This document shows positions 25,432 to 35,670 of a stretch of DNA of 64,000 nt, one piece after another; position 1 is the stretch's first letter, and each line of letters begins with the position of its first letter. The stretch lies in contig JANQKC010000032.1 in assembly GCA_028281325.1 (NCBI GenBank), positions 1 to 64,000 of the forward strand. Reading direction: 5' to 3'. The translations under genes and the position numbers were made by a program. The notes under the pieces were generated by a model. That model saw only the letters and a list, made by a program, of their open reading frames with translations, had not been told where the DNA came from and ran no database searches. Source of the DNA: Alphaproteobacteria bacterium. GTDB lineage: Bacteria > Pseudomonadota > Alphaproteobacteria > UBA8366.

Positions 25432-26796
25432 TTACCCCGTCAAACCGCCGGCAACCTCGCGGGCGCGCGCGGCCTGCGTCCGGGCGATGACGGCGCAGGA
25501 GCCGGTATAGGCTTCCGGGTCCAGCTTGGCGGCGATGGCTTCCGGCGACAGATGACGGTTGACGGTTTCGTCCTCGGCCAGCAGGTCGGCGAAGGGGCGG
25601 TCGGTGGTCGCCGCCGCCTGGGCGGCCTCGTAGATCACGTCATGCGCCTCCTGGCGGCCGATTTCGCGACCCAGATCGAGCATCAACGCCTCGCCCAGGA
25701 TGAGCCCGCCGGACAGGTCCAGGTTGTGCCGCATGCGCTCAGGATCGACGGTCAGACCGCCGATCACCATCTCGATCCGCACCAGGATGTCCCCCATCGC
25801 CATGCAGGCGGGCTCGACGGCGGCGCGCATCATCAGGTCGGTCGTGCGGTCGGCCTCGTGCTCGGTCTGCATCGCCTCCAGCGCCAGCGGCACGAGGGCG
25901 CGCACATTCGCGGCGGCGGCGATGATGTCCTGCGTCAGCTTCGGGTTGCGCTTCTGCGGCATGGTCGAACTGCCGACCGTGCCGGCGGGCACCGGTTCCT
26001 CGACCTCGCCGAATTCCTGCTTCATCAGGGTATAGACCTCGCGCGCGATCTTGCTGCAGGTCGCCGCCAACAGGCCCAGCAGCGTCACGTATTCCGCCTT
26101 ATGGTCGCCGGTGGTGCGGGCGGGCACCGGCATCGGCGGCATGTCCAGATACTGCGCCATGCGCTCGTGCAGTTCCTGACCCCGGTCGCCGAAGGAGGCG
26201 AAGGTGCCGGCCGCCCCGCCCAGCATGGAGGTGAAGGTGCGGCCCTCCGCCTCGCGCAGGCGCTCTACATGGCGGCAGAGCTCGTCGATCCAGACGCCGA
26301 CCTTGAACCCGAACGTGATCGGTACGGCATGCTGGCCGTGGGTCCGCCCCGGCAGCGGCGCGTCGGCGGTGCGTTCGGCCAGATCGGCCATGGCCGTCAG
26401 AATACGGCCGATCAGTCCCAGGAAGGTCCGGTGCGCTCGGCGGATCAGGAGCAGGTCGCCGGTCTGCGTGATGTTCTGCGTCGTCGCGCCCCAGTGCACA
26501 TAGCCGCCGGCATCGCCGTCGCAGATATGCGCCAGTTCCCAGACCAGCGGCACGATCTGATGGCCGGTCCGGGTCAGGGATTCGATCATGCGGTCGTGGT
26601 CGAGCAACTCGACCTTCGCCTTGGCGGCGATCTCTTTCGCGGCGTCGGCCGGGATCATGCCGAGGTCGGCTTCGGCTTTCGCCAAGGCCGCTTCGACGTC
26701 GAGCCATGCCTGCCAGCGGCTTTCCATGGTGAACAGCTCGCGGACGCCGGGGTCGGCGATGCGGAAATCGGTGGGATTTTGCGGCATGTCGGACAT
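25432..26796 (-). CDS. fumarase/aspartase-superfamily lyase (adenylosuccinate lyase / CMLE-like)
   Basis: A 454-residue lyase with the superfamily signature GSSTMPQKRNPKLTQD near residue 277, TGHQIVPLVWELAHICDG and HWGATTQNITQTGD upstream, and an adenylosuccinate-lyase-type C-terminal domain. The set resembles 3-carboxy-cis,cis-muconate cycloisomerase-like and adenylosuccinate-lyase-like enzymes of catabolic clusters. It stands alone and is divergent from the GMC oxidoreductase (71 bases between starts), not in a purine operon, so a catabolic role is more likely; substrate unknown. Confidence 0.85.
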   Translation of the reverse strand: MSDMPQNPTDFRIADPGVRELFTMESRWQAWLDVEAALAKAEADLGMIPADAAKEIAAKAKVELLDHDRMIESLTRTGHQIVPLVWELAHICDGDAGGYVHWGATTQNITQTGDLLLIRRAHRTFLGLIGRILTAMADLAERTADAPLPGRTHGQHAVPITFGFKVGVWIDELCRHVERLREAEGRTFTSMLGGAAGTFASFGDRGQELHERMAQYLDMPPMPVPARTTGDHKAEYVTLLGLLAATCSKIAREVYTLMKQEFGEVEEPVPAGTVGSSTMPQKRNPKLTQDIIAAAANVRALVPLALEAMQTEHEADRTTDLMMRAAVEPACMAMGDILVRIEMVIGGLTVDPERMRHNLDLSGGLILGEALMLDLGREIGRQEAHDVIYEAAQAAATTDRPFADLLAEDETVNRHLSPEAIAAKLDPEAYTGSCAVIARTQAARAREVAGGLTG

Positions 26797-26867
26797 CGGG
26801 TATTCCTTATCGGTCGCGGTGCGGTTCCTGGCGACAGAATAACAGCAATTCGGGAAGGGCGTTCATC

Positions 26868-28463
26868 ATGCAGCCGGAATACGTCGTGGTCGGGGCCGGA
26901 TCGGCGGGGTGCGCCGTGGCCTGCCGGTTGGTGCAGGGCGGCGCCCGGGTGGTGCTGCTCGAAGCGGGACCGAAGGACAGCAACCCGCGCATCCACGTGC
27001 CGGCCGCGCTCCGTCCGTTGCTGAACGACCGGGCGGTGAACTGGAACTATTTGGCGGAACCGGTGGAGAGCGCGGGCGGACGCCGCATCAGCCTGCCGCG
27101 CGGCAAGGTGCTGGGCGGCTCCAGTTCGATCAATGGGATGCTGTATGTCCGCGGTAATCCCGCCGACTACGACGGCTGGGCGCAGCGGGGCTGCCGCGGT
27201 TGGTCCTATGACGAGGTGCTGCCGTATTTCCGGAAGTCGGAAACCTACAAGCAGGGCGGCGACCCGGCCTATCGGGGCGGCGAGGGCCCGCTCGCGGTGG
27301 AAGACTACCGCACCATCCTGCCGGTGACGCACCGCTTCGTGCAGGCCGCCCAGCAAGCGGGCTTTCCGCTCACGCCCGACTACAACGGCGCGCAGCAGGA
27401 AGGCGTCGGCTACTCCCAGATGACTCGACGGGGCCGGTTCCGGGGATCGACGGCGCAGACCTATCTGCGCGCGGTCCGCAACGATCCCAATCTACAGATC
27501 ATCACCGATGCACGCGGCACGGGGTTGATCTTCGAGGGCAAGAAATGCGTCGGGGTCGCCTACCGCCGGGGTGGGCAGGACACCGAAGTCCGGGCGGCGC
27601 GGGAAGTCGTGCTGTGCGGCGGTACGTATAACTCGCCGCAGTTGTTGCAGGTCTCGGGCATCGGGCCGGGCGCGCATCTGCGCGACAGCGGGGTCGAGGT
27701 CCGTCATGACCTGCCCGGCGTCGGGGAAAATCTGGCCGATCATTTCGGCGCGCGCTTGAAGCATCATGTGCGCGACGAGGTGACGATGAACCAGCTTTCG
27801 CGCTTTCCCCGCGTCGTGTCGGAGGTCGCCAAATACGTCCTGTTCGGAAACGGGGCGCTGACCTTCGGCGTCACCAGCGCGATGGTGTTCTGCCGCAGCC
27901 GGGACGGCCTCGCCAGTCCGGACCTGCAACTCCTGTTCACGCCGGCGACGCCGCTGGACACGGGTCAAGGCGCGCTGGAGAAAGAGCCCGGCGTTCAGAT
28001 CACCGCGTTGCCGGTGAGGGCCGAAAGCCGCGGCACCGTGATGGCCCGCAGCGCCGATCCGATGGACGATCCCATTATCACGCCGGCCTACCTGACCGAC
28101 GAGAATGACGTCACCGTGCTGGTCAGCGGCGTCGAGATCGCGCGCCGAATCTTGGATGCCCCGGCGCTCAGGGAAGTATCGCTGGGCGAGTACGCGCCCG
28201 GCCCGCAGGTGCGGTCGCGCGACGAGATTCGGGATTTCACTCGCAAGAGCGGGGGCACGATCCATCACCCGGTCGGCACCTGCAAGATGGGCGAGGACCC
28301 CGCGGCCGTCGTCGACTCGCGTCTGCGGGTGCACGGTATCGAGGGGCTGCGCGTGGTCGACGCCTCGATCATGCCGACGTTGACCACCGGCAACACCAAC
28401 GCGCCGGCGATCATGATCGGCGAGAAGGGGGCGGCGATGATCCTGGAGGACCGGGCCGGCTGA
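26868..28463 (+). CDS. GMC-family FAD oxidoreductase (choline-dehydrogenase-like)
   Basis: A 531-residue GMC oxidoreductase: FAD motif YVVVGAGSAGCAVACRLV (4-21) with LLEAG following, the GMC signature RGKVLGGSSSINGMLYVRG near residue 78, and the C-terminal catalytic His in SGGTIHHPVGTCKMGEDP and the NTNAPAIMIGEKGA end. Such enzymes oxidise primary alcohols to aldehydes, passing electrons to quinone. No BetB-type aldehyde dehydrogenase is near, so choline is not a safe assignment. It shares its upstream region with the divergent lyase. Confidence 0.92.
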   Translation: MQPEYVVVGAGSAGCAVACRLVQGGARVVLLEAGPKDSNPRIHVPAALRPLLNDRAVNWNYLAEPVESAGGRRISLPRGKVLGGSSSINGMLYVRGNPADYDGWAQRGCRGWSYDEVLPYFRKSETYKQGGDPAYRGGEGPLAVEDYRTILPVTHRFVQAAQQAGFPLTPDYNGAQQEGVGYSQMTRRGRFRGSTAQTYLRAVRNDPNLQIITDARGTGLIFEGKKCVGVAYRRGGQDTEVRAAREVVLCGGTYNSPQLLQVSGIGPGAHLRDSGVEVRHDLPGVGENLADHFGARLKHHVRDEVTMNQLSRFPRVVSEVAKYVLFGNGALTFGVTSAMVFCRSRDGLASPDLQLLFTPATPLDTGQGALEKEPGVQITALPVRAESRGTVMARSADPMDDPIITPAYLTDENDVTVLVSGVEIARRILDAPALREVSLGEYAPGPQVRSRDEIRDFTRKSGGTIHHPVGTCKMGEDPAAVVDSRLRVHGIEGLRVVDASIMPTLTTGNTNAPAIMIGEKGAAMILEDRAG

Positions 28464-28485
28464 ACCGGATCGGTGCGTGGCGCGA

Positions 28486-29790
28486 TCAGGCGGATTTCGG
28501 ATCGTCGAGGACCTTGACCTCGCGCTGCGGGAACGGGATTTCGATATCGTTGGCCTTGAGCGCGGTCCAAATCATCAACAACAGGTCGGCGCCGACGCGG
28601 TTCTCGCCGTCGTCGATACCCTCCATCCAGAACTCGACGAGGATGTCGATTCCGGAATCGCCGAATTTCTCGATCTCGGCGTCGGGCCGCTGTTCGATGG
28701 GCAAGTCGTCCCCGCTGAGCACCTTCGGATGGCTGGCGACGATTTCGCGCACGATCTCGAACAGTCTGTCGAGATCCGTCTTGTAAGCCACCTGAAAATT
28801 CAGCGAGTAGCGTTGCAGCTTGTTGTTATGGGTCCAGTTGGTGAAGGCGGTGGTGATGAACCGCTCGTTCGGGACCATGATGTCCTTGCCGTCGAACGTC
28901 TCCAACGTCGCCGACCGCATGGTCAGCTCACGCAGCGTGCCGGATCGGCCGTCCTCCAACTGGATGAAATCGCCGATCGTGATGCTACGGTCGAGGAGAA
29001 TGATGATGCCGGAGATGAAGTTCGAGGCGATCTGCTGCAGTCCGAATCCGAGACCGACCCCCAACGCGCCGCCGAACACCGCCAGCGTGGTGATGTCGAT
29101 GCCCATGATGTTCATCAACAACAGGAAGATCAGCACGAACACGCCGATTTCGAACAATTTCGCGGCTATCTCGCGCGTGCTGGGGTCGAGCGCCGGCTGG
29201 GTGCGGATGACGCGCTGTCCGGTGGCGTTGGAGATGCGGCCGAGCCAGAACAGCACGAAGCCGAACACGACGGTGCGAAAGACCGCGTAGAGCGAGAGCT
29301 TGATGTTACCGATCTCGATCGACACGCTTTCCAAATGCGCAATGACCTCGTCGAGCCATCCCACGCTATAGAGCAGCGCGATGGGCAGGCCGACCCACTT
29401 GAGGATGAAGCTGATCGTCGCGTTTTTGAGGAAATGGCGGACGAGGCTATAGACGACGAAGACGAAGGCGACGCCCTGGGCCGCGCGGATCAACCACGCC
29501 TCGCCGATCGTGCCGACGCTGATTGCGGCGGCGACGCCCAGCACGACCGCGGCGCATACCGGGCGGAGAAGCTCGCGCCCGCGATGGAGCGTGGATCGAA
29601 ACTCGAAGAAGGCGCCGGGCTGCGGTTCCTCGCGGAATATTCTTACCCGACGGGTGAAATAGGCCGCAATGATCAGGCCGGTGACGACAGACAGTGCAAC
29701 AATGCTGATCTGAACGTAGAATTCCGAACTGGATAGCTGCTCGGCGACGCCAGTCCAGATTGCCTGTGCCCGTTCGGTCAGCCATTGCAT
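28486..29790 (-). CDS. MscS-family mechanosensitive channel
   Basis: A 434-residue membrane protein with about six or seven helices and the MscS core: the pore helix GGALGVGLGFGLQQIASNFI, then GIIILLDRSITIGDFIQLED, GTLRELTMRSATLETFDGKD and IMVPNERFITTAFTNWTH. The C-terminal domain forms the vestibule. It should open on membrane tension during hypo-osmotic shock. It is convergent with the GMC gene. The N-terminal helices extend beyond the basic MscS length, as in larger MscS-like channels. Confidence 0.93.
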   Translation of the reverse strand: MQWLTERAQAIWTGVAEQLSSSEFYVQISIVALSVVTGLIIAAYFTRRVRIFREEPQPGAFFEFRSTLHRGRELLRPVCAAVVLGVAAAISVGTIGEAWLIRAAQGVAFVFVVYSLVRHFLKNATISFILKWVGLPIALLYSVGWLDEVIAHLESVSIEIGNIKLSLYAVFRTVVFGFVLFWLGRISNATGQRVIRTQPALDPSTREIAAKLFEIGVFVLIFLLLMNIMGIDITTLAVFGGALGVGLGFGLQQIASNFISGIIILLDRSITIGDFIQLEDGRSGTLRELTMRSATLETFDGKDIMVPNERFITTAFTNWTHNNKLQRYSLNFQVAYKTDLDRLFEIVREIVASHPKVLSGDDLPIEQRPDAEIEKFGDSGIDILVEFWMEGIDDGENRVGADLLLMIWTALKANDIEIPFPQREVKVLDDPKSA

Positions 29791-29893
29791 CGCGTTCGAA
29801 TTCCTCGGGTTGTCGACCGACTATCTATTACAGCTAAATATGGAAGCCGTCGAATGGTGAGGGGGCGCGATTTTACGGCCTTGCAAGTCCGGT

Positions 29894-31603
29894 CTAATAC
29901 ACCAGCGCTTGCCCGTCGCGCCGGGGATCGGATGCGGCCGACAGCGCGCCGGAGTCATCCACGCGGATCGCGCCGGCGCTGCCCCGTCCGCCCCATGCGC
30001 CGACCGCCCGGACCGGGTGCCCGCGCCCGGCGAGGTCTTCGACGACGCCGGCCTCGACACGGGATTCGATGATCATGTCGTTGGTTTCGCGATGCGGCCA
30101 GGCGGATGCCGTGCGGCCTTGGAAATGGGTCCAGCGCGGCGCATGGATCGCCTCGGTCACCGAATAGTCGTGGTCGTAGACGGCGGAGATGACCTGCAGA
30201 TTGGTTTGCACCTGCGTGTCCGCCCCGGGCGTGCCGCAGCACATGTCGAGCCGGCCGCCCTCCGCCGGCGGCGCGGTGAACACCATGACCGGGTTCATCG
30301 TGTGCCGCACCCTCTTGCCCGGTTGCAGTTGGTCGACGTGGTCCGCCTCCAGATGCCAATAGTTCATGCGGTTGTTCAGTAGCATGCCGGTGCCGGGGCA
30401 GACCACCTGCGATCCATAGCTGTTCGACAGGCTCTGCAATCCGTCCACCGCGTTGCCCCATTTGTCGACGACGCAGTAATGCGTCGTGTCCGAGTGTAAC
30501 TCCGTCGATGAAGCGTTCGCCCGGTGGACGCGGTCCTTGCCGTCGGCGGGCCCGTCTTGATAGGCCCAGGGATCGCCCTCGGTGACGGTCTCGGCCGCGC
30601 GGTCGGGGTCGATCAGCTTCACCCGCTCGGCGGCGTATTCCTTGGAAACCAGACCGTCGATCGGCACGTTCACGAATTCCGGATCGGCGACATAGGCTTC
30701 CCGGTCGGCGAAGGCCAGCTTTTTGGCCTCGACCATCACATGGATGCCCGCCGCCGTATCCAGCCCCAAACCCGCCATGTCGAAATGCTCGATCATGTTG
30801 AGTTCCTGCAGCAGGACGTGGCCGGAGGAGTTCGGCGGCGCTTCATAGATCGTGCGGCCGCGGTAGGTGGTGCTGATCGGGTCCTGCCAGGCCATGCTGT
30901 ACCGCGCCAGGTCCTCCATCGTCAGGATCCCGCCGGCCTCGTCGGAGAATTTCACCATTTGCTCGGCGATGGGGCCGGTGTAGAAGGCATCGCGGCCGTT
31001 TTCCGCGATGATCTGATAGGTCTTCGCCAGGTCTGGGTTGCGTCGGATGTCGCCCGGCTGCAGCGGCCGCCCGTCCGGCGCGAAGATCGCCGCCGAGGCC
31101 GGGAAGCTGTGCATGATGTCGCAGCCCTCGGCGAGCCGGCATTGAAAATGCGACTGCGGGACGCCCGCGAGGCACAGTTCGATTGCCGGCTCGACGCAGT
31201 CGGTCAGCGGCAACAAACCGTAACGTTCATGCGCCGAGAGCAGCGCATCGCAGATGCCGGGAACGGAAACGGACAGGATGCCGTCGGTGACGATGCCGTC
31301 GGCGAAGCGTTCGGGCGTTGCGGCCAAGGGGGCCGTGCCGGTGCCGTTGGCGACCTCGACGGTGCCGTTCTCCTTCATATGCACCATGATGAAGCCGTCC
31401 GACGCGATGCCCGAGCCCTGCGGCTCCGCCACGCCGAGCGCGAAGCCGATCGCGACCGCAGCATCGACCGCGTTGCCGCCCTTCAACAGCATGCGCATGC
31501 CCGCCAGCGAGGAGAGGGGATGGTTGGAAACGACGGCGCCTTGCGCGCCCATGCGAACCTGTTCCCAGGCCTCGGCCCGTACGCCACCCGGTGTGTCCGT
31601 CAT
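29894..31603 (-). CDS. gamma-glutamyltransferase family protein
   Basis: A 569-residue Ntn-hydrolase. The autoprocessing site is in ELHSDTTHYCVVDKWGN (nucleophile Thr about 373), followed by LQSLSNSYGSQVVCPGTGML with the usual SxxxxFGS-like segment and NNRMNYWHL. The N-terminal half has GNAVDAAVAIGFALGVAEPQ. No signal peptide is seen, so unlike E. coli Ggt it may be cytoplasmic. Members hydrolyse or transfer gamma-glutamyl groups, or act as cephalosporin-acylase-like or oxamate amidohydrolases; substrate unknown. Confidence 0.9.
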   Translation of the reverse strand: MTDTPGGVRAEAWEQVRMGAQGAVVSNHPLSSLAGMRMLLKGGNAVDAAVAIGFALGVAEPQGSGIASDGFIMVHMKENGTVEVANGTGTAPLAATPERFADGIVTDGILSVSVPGICDALLSAHERYGLLPLTDCVEPAIELCLAGVPQSHFQCRLAEGCDIMHSFPASAAIFAPDGRPLQPGDIRRNPDLAKTYQIIAENGRDAFYTGPIAEQMVKFSDEAGGILTMEDLARYSMAWQDPISTTYRGRTIYEAPPNSSGHVLLQELNMIEHFDMAGLGLDTAAGIHVMVEAKKLAFADREAYVADPEFVNVPIDGLVSKEYAAERVKLIDPDRAAETVTEGDPWAYQDGPADGKDRVHRANASSTELHSDTTHYCVVDKWGNAVDGLQSLSNSYGSQVVCPGTGMLLNNRMNYWHLEADHVDQLQPGKRVRHTMNPVMVFTAPPAEGGRLDMCCGTPGADTQVQTNLQVISAVYDHDYSVTEAIHAPRWTHFQGRTASAWPHRETNDMIIESRVEAGVVEDLAGRGHPVRAVGAWGGRGSAGAIRVDDSGALSAASDPRRDGQALVY

Positions 31604-31654
31604 TGCTGTTTCCTCTTCTTCGGTCTGGCGGCAGTTCCCTATGTCGATTTGGAC

Positions 31655-32200
31655 CTACCGCGCGAACTTGATCAGATTGCCTTTGACCGTCCGCACCGGT
31701 TCGCCGTCGCGGATGCGCTGGAAGGTGAAGGCCATCCCCTGCGGCACCAGGTTCCGGATGTAGCTTTGCACTTCGTAGGAGCCGTTCTCGCCGATGGAGA
31801 AGACGTTGATGATCAGCGCCGTGTCCTGGATCCGCGCCCAGGCCAAGGGTTGGCCGGCGAGCGGGTCGGCGGGCGTCGTCGACTTGTAGACGCCGGCAGA
31901 CGGCGCCGGCACGAACGTCATCTTCTGGGTCTTGCGGCGCACATTGGGATTGTTGGGGTCGCCGCCCCGCCGGATCACCGTGGTCCATTCGATATCGAAT
32001 CCGTCGCCGGCCGGCTGGATCGTGACGTCGAGGTCGCGCACGGTGACGCCGAAATAGAGGCTGTCCTTGTTCTCGGCGACGCCGCTGCCTTTGAACGTTC
32101 CGAAAAAGGCGTCCAGTTTCAGGTCTTGAGAGACCGCCGGCGCGAATGGCAGCAGCAGCGCCGGCAGGATCGCCAGACCAATAAATAACAGCCGTTTCAT
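31655..32200 (-). CDS. secreted protein of unknown function
   Basis: A 181-residue protein with a clear signal peptide (MKRLLFIGLAILPALLLPFA, cleavage near VSQ-DLK) and a mature all-beta-looking domain containing FFGTFKGSGVAENKDSLYFG, DLDVTIQPAGDGFDIEW and GMAFTFQRIRDGEPV. I do not recognise a family. The repeated aromatic-Gly strands suggest a periplasmic lipocalin-like or small beta-barrel fold; that is only an impression. It lies 29 bases after hemF and 51 before the GGT gene on the same strand. Confidence 0.75.
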   Translation of the reverse strand: MKRLLFIGLAILPALLLPFAPAVSQDLKLDAFFGTFKGSGVAENKDSLYFGVTVRDLDVTIQPAGDGFDIEWTTVIRRGGDPNNPNVRRKTQKMTFVPAPSAGVYKSTTPADPLAGQPLAWARIQDTALIINVFSIGENGSYEVQSYIRNLVPQGMAFTFQRIRDGEPVRTVKGNLIKFAR

Positions 32201-32229
32201 CGCGTTCCTCGGGTCGTCGTTGGATTGTC

Positions 32230-33096
32230 TCAAGGCCAGCGTACTTCCGGCGGCAGGGACATCAAGATGGCATCGGTATTACCGCCGGTCATCAACCCAA
32301 ACCGAGTCCCGCGATCGTAGAGCAGGTTGAACTCCACATAGCGGCCGCGCCGGACGAGTTGATGGTTTTTCTGTTCCTCGGTCCAGGGTTCGTTCATGTG
32401 CCGTCGCACGATGGCGCCGTAGACATCGCGAAAGGCCCGACCGACATCCTGGGTAAACGCGAAATCCGCGTTCCAATCGCCGCTTTCCAGATAGTCATAG
32501 AAAATCCCGCCGATGCCGCGCGGTTCATTCCGGTGCTTGAGGAAGAAATACTCGTCGCACCATTCCTTGTAGCGGTCATAGTCGGCGACCTCATGGGTGT
32601 CGCAGGCGGATCTGAACGCGGCGTGGAAGGAGGCCGTGTCGGCGTCGTCCGGGTAGGTCGGGGTCAGGTCGCCGCCGCCGCCGAACCAGCCCTTCGACGT
32701 GACGATGTGGCGGGTGTTCATATGCGCCGCCGGCACGAGCGGCGAGTGCATGTGCGACACCAGGGAAATGCCGCTGGCCCAGAACTTTCCGTCCTCTGCC
32801 GCGCCGGGCACCTCCTTTCGGAAATCCTCGGAGAAGACGCCGCTCACGGTCGAGACGTTGACGCCGACCTTTTCGAACACTCGGCCGTGCATGACCGACA
32901 TCACCCCGCCGCCGCCGGTGCCGGTTTCCGTATCGCTGTCCGGCCGGGTCCATGAGGATTGCGTGAACTTGCCGGGCGCCCGGTCGCGCAGCGGCCCGTC
33001 GTAGTCCCGCTCGATGGCCTCGAAGGCGTTGCAGATGTCGTCCCGCAACGTTTTGAACCAGGCGGTCGCCTTTTGCTGCGTATCGCTTTCGGTCAT
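32230..33096 (-). CDS. hemF: oxygen-dependent coproporphyrinogen-III oxidase
   Basis: A 288-residue protein matching HemF in full: [54 protein letters not shown] and the signature [16 protein letters not shown], then [16 protein letters not shown]. It converts coproporphyrinogen III to protoporphyrinogen IX using O2, two decarboxylations in haem synthesis. It sits 11 bases after trmL and next to the divergent bc1 operon, which needs haem. Confidence 0.97.
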   Translation of the reverse strand: MTESDTQQKATAWFKTLRDDICNAFEAIERDYDGPLRDRAPGKFTQSSWTRPDSDTETGTGGGGVMSVMHGRVFEKVGVNVSTVSGVFSEDFRKEVPGAAEDGKFWASGISLVSHMHSPLVPAAHMNTRHIVTSKGWFGGGGDLTPTYPDDADTASFHAAFRSACDTHEVADYDRYKEWCDEYFFLKHRNEPRGIGGIFYDYLESGDWNADFAFTQDVGRAFRDVYGAIVRRHMNEPWTEEQKNHQLVRRGRYVEFNLLYDRGTRFGLMTGGNTDAILMSLPPEVRWP

Positions 33097-33107
33097 GGGA
33101 AGATGGG

Positions 33108-33560
33108 TCAGTTGTTCGCGAAACCGTCGGTCTGTCTCAGCGCTTCACTCAACACCATCGCGGCGGCGAGCGCAACGTTGAGCGAGCGCATCCCGGCGGC
33201 CATGGGGACACGAATACGTGCGTCGGCGGCGTCGTGCACATCGGGCGGCACGCCGGCGCTTTCGCGGCCGAGCAACAGCGTGTCGGCGCTGTCGAAACCA
33301 TGGTCCAGATAGGAAACGGCCCCTTGCGTCGTCAGAAGGACCAGCCGTCCCGTGAAGTGACCGCGAAACGCATTCCATGAGGCATGACGAACCAGATCGA
33401 CCTGATTGAGATAGTCCATCCCGGCCCGTTTCATGCGCCGGTCCGACCACACGAAACCGGCCGGTTCGATGACATCGACTCCGACGCCCAAGCAGGCGGC
33501 GAGCCGTAGGACCGCGCCGGTATTCTGCGGAATATCCGGCTCAAACAAGGCAACGCGCAT
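33108..33560 (-). CDS. trmL: tRNA (cytidine(34)-2'-O)-methyltransferase
   Basis: A 150-residue SPOUT methyltransferase: N-terminal [20 protein letters not shown] (2-21), central [35 protein letters not shown] and the knot segment [20 protein letters not shown]. This is the TrmL/YibK length and order; it methylates the wobble 2'-OH of tRNA-Leu. It is divergent from petABC and upstream of hemF. Confidence 0.95.
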   Translation of the reverse strand: MRVALFEPDIPQNTGAVLRLAACLGVGVDVIEPAGFVWSDRRMKRAGMDYLNQVDLVRHASWNAFRGHFTGRLVLLTTQGAVSYLDHGFDSADTLLLGRESAGVPPDVHDAADARIRVPMAAGMRSLNVALAAAMVLSEALRQTDGFANN

Positions 33561-33774
33561 AGGGTTTCGCTCGATATTAAGGATTGATGCACTTTCGGCG
33601 CACTATAAAGAGGCCGAGGCTTTGCGTCCGGCGGGTTTTTCTATTATACGATGCGCCAACCAACCTTCGGGGGGTGGTCGGTGCAATTGCGGCAGGATGT
33701 CGCATCGGATGCGAGGCCGCTGCGTACGCAGCCCTTGCGCTGTATAAAAACCAGTGCTCGGAGGAATAGAGACA

Positions 33775-33796
33775 ACGGTCCGCATTAACGGGCCGT
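33775..33796 (+). promoter_or_regulatory. hairpin in the leader region of petABC
   Basis: Eight-base arms (33775-33782 and 33789-33796, one G-T wobble) around a six-base loop lie about 28 bases before the petA start, in the 264-base gap shared with trmL. It could shape the 5' leader of the bc1 mRNA. There is no T-run, so it is not a terminator. A TATAAA-like sequence near 33742 might be part of a promoter. Confidence 0.4.
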
Positions 33797-33824
33797 GTGG
33801 AATAGTGGAAAGGGGTTGAACGAT

Positions 33825-34355
33825 ATGGCGGATAGCCACGCCGACGACGAAAACCGGCGAGAGTTCCTTTACCTGGCGGCGGGTGCTATGGGCGCTGTAG
33901 GCGCGGCTGCCTTCGCGTGGCCGCTGATCGATCAGATGAATCCGGCTGCCGACGTGCTGGCGCTGGCGAGTACGGAAGTCGACATCAGCGCGCTCGAACC
34001 GGGACAGGCCATCACCGTGAAGTGGCGCGGGCAACCGATCTTCATCCGGCGGCGCACGCAACAGGAAATCGAGGAGGCCGCGGCCGTCGATCTCGCGTCC
34101 TTGCGCGACCCGGAAGCCGACGCGGAGCGCGTGCAGAAATCCGAATGGCTTATCGTCAATGGCACCTGCACCCATCTCGGCTGTGTTCCCGGCAACCGGG
34201 TCAGCGATCGCAAGGGTGAATACGGTGGTTGGTTCTGTCCCTGTCATGGGTCGCACTACGATACGTCCGGACGGATTCGTAAAGGGCCGGCGCCCACGAA
34301 CCTGGTCGTGCCGCCCTATGAGTTCCTGACCGACACACAGATCAAGATCGGATAG
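33825..34355 (+). CDS. petA: ubiquinol-cytochrome c reductase iron-sulfur (Rieske) subunit
   Basis: A 176-residue Rieske protein. The N-terminal twin-arginine motif NRREFLYLA (10-18) precedes one membrane helix, so export is Tat-dependent with the helix retained. [2Fe-2S] ligands are in CTHLGC (115-120) and CPCHGSHYD (138-146), and the [14 protein letters not shown] end is typical. It takes electrons from ubiquinol to cytochrome c1. ATG 33825 is chosen; a GTG at 33795 would add ten residues before the Tat signal. Confidence 0.97.
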   Translation: MADSHADDENRREFLYLAAGAMGAVGAAAFAWPLIDQMNPAADVLALASTEVDISALEPGQAITVKWRGQPIFIRRRTQQEIEEAAAVDLASLRDPEADAERVQKSEWLIVNGTCTHLGCVPGNRVSDRKGEYGGWFCPCHGSHYDTSGRIRKGPAPTNLVVPPYEFLTDTQIKIG

Positions 34356-34365
34356 GGGCGGGGAC

Positions 34366-35670
34366 ATGGAAAAACAAACCTACAGCAATCCGGTGATCCG
34401 CTGGGTCGACGATCGCTTGCCGATCTTCTCGTTCATGGATCACGAGTACAACAAGTTCCCCATGCCGCGGAACTTGAACTATTTTTGGAATTTCGGCGCG
34501 CTGGCGTCGATCACGCTGATCGTGATGATCGTGACGGGCATCGTGCTGGCGATGCATTACACGCCGCATACGTCCATGGCCTTCGACAGCGTCGAGCGCA
34601 TCATGCGCGACGTGAATTACGGCTGGCTCATTCGGTATATCCATTCCAACGGCGCATCGATGTTCTTCATCGTCGTCTACATCCATATTTTCCGGGGGCT
34701 GTACTACGGCTCGTACAAGGCGCCGCGCGAACTGCTTTGGATGTTGGGCGTCGTGATCCTGTTGCTGATGATGGCCACGGCCTTCATGGGCTATGTGCTG
34801 CCGTGGGGCCAGATGAGCTTCTGGGGCGCCAAGGTCATCACGAGCCTGTTCTCGGCCGTGCCGATCTTCGGCGAGTCGATCGTCGAGTGGTTGTGGGGCG
34901 GGTTCAGTGTCGATAACGCGACCCTCAACCGGTTCTTCTCGCTGCATTACCTTATGCCGTTCGTCATTGTCGGTGTGGTGGTGTTGCATGTGGCGGCGCT
35001 GCATGTGTCGGGGTCGAACAACCCGGACGGGATCGATGTGAAGGGCCCGCAGGATACCGTGCCGTTCAACCCGTATTTCACGGCGAAGGACTCGATCGGT
35101 CTCGGTGTCTTCCTGATCGTCTGGGCCGGTTTCGTTTTCTACGCGCCGGACTTCCTCGGGCATCCGGACAACTACATCCCGGCGGACCCGTTGGTGACGC
35201 CGCCGCACATCGTGCCGGAATGGTATTTCCTGCCGTTCTACGCGATCCTGCGGTCGATCACCTTCGACTTCCTGTTCATCGACGCAAAGCTGCTGGGCGT
35301 GATCCTCATGTTCGCCTCGATCGCGATCCTGTTCGTCTTGCCGTGGCTGGACACGTCGAAGGTGCGGAGCTGCCGCTTCCGCCCGGTTTATAAGTGGTTC
35401 TTCTGGCTCTTCGTCCTGGACTGCTTCATTCTCGGCGTGGTTGGGGCCAAGTCGCCGGACGACCCGGTCTTCGGCGTTGAGTGGTTCAAGTATGTCCATC
35501 TCGGCCAGATCGGTACGGCCTACTACTTCTTCCACTTCCTGATCCTTCTGCCGATTCTCGGCAAGATGGAGAGGCCGCTCCCGCTGCCGACAAGTATCAG
35601 CGAGAGCGTCACGGGTGGAAGGTCCGATTCGGCCGCTGGGGCCGCGACAGCCAAGGGGGAACCGGCCTGA
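34366..35670 (+). CDS. petB: cytochrome b of the bc1 complex
   Basis: A 434-residue cytochrome b with eight predicted helices. Haem ligands lie in the MHYTPHTSM and [20 protein letters not shown] regions and in the helix with [20 protein letters not shown]; the Qo-site motif appears as PEWYF ([18 protein letters not shown]). It is the quinol-oxidising core. It lies ten bases after petA and its stop overlaps the petC start by one base. Confidence 0.98.
   Translation: MEKQTYSNPVIRWVDDRLPIFSFMDHEYNKFPMPRNLNYFWNFGALASITLIVMIVTGIVLAMHYTPHTSMAFDSVERIMRDVNYGWLIRYIHSNGASMFFIVVYIHIFRGLYYGSYKAPRELLWMLGVVILLLMMATAFMGYVLPWGQMSFWGAKVITSLFSAVPIFGESIVEWLWGGFSVDNATLNRFFSLHYLMPFVIVGVVVLHVAALHVSGSNNPDGIDVKGPQDTVPFNPYFTAKDSIGLGVFLIVWAGFVFYAPDFLGHPDNYIPADPLVTPPHIVPEWYFLPFYAILRSITFDFLFIDAKLLGVILMFASIAILFVLPWLDTSKVRSCRFRPVYKWFFWLFVLDCFILGVVGAKSPDDPVFGVEWFKYVHLGQIGTAYYFFHFLILLPILGKMERPLPLPTSISESVTGGRSDSAAGAATAKGEPA

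Noticed and set aside
30524..32188. 554-codon plus-strand frame opposite the GGT gene
   Set aside because: Antisense shadow; sequence is Arg/Asp/Gly-rich without motifs.
33587..33769. 60-codon frame between trmL and petA
   Set aside because: Weak ribosome site, basic and Cys-rich text and no recognisable family; kept only as part of the leader observation.
34342..35535. 397-codon minus-strand frame opposite petB
   Set aside because: Antisense of cytochrome b; highly charged, low-complexity translation is a mirror of membrane codons.
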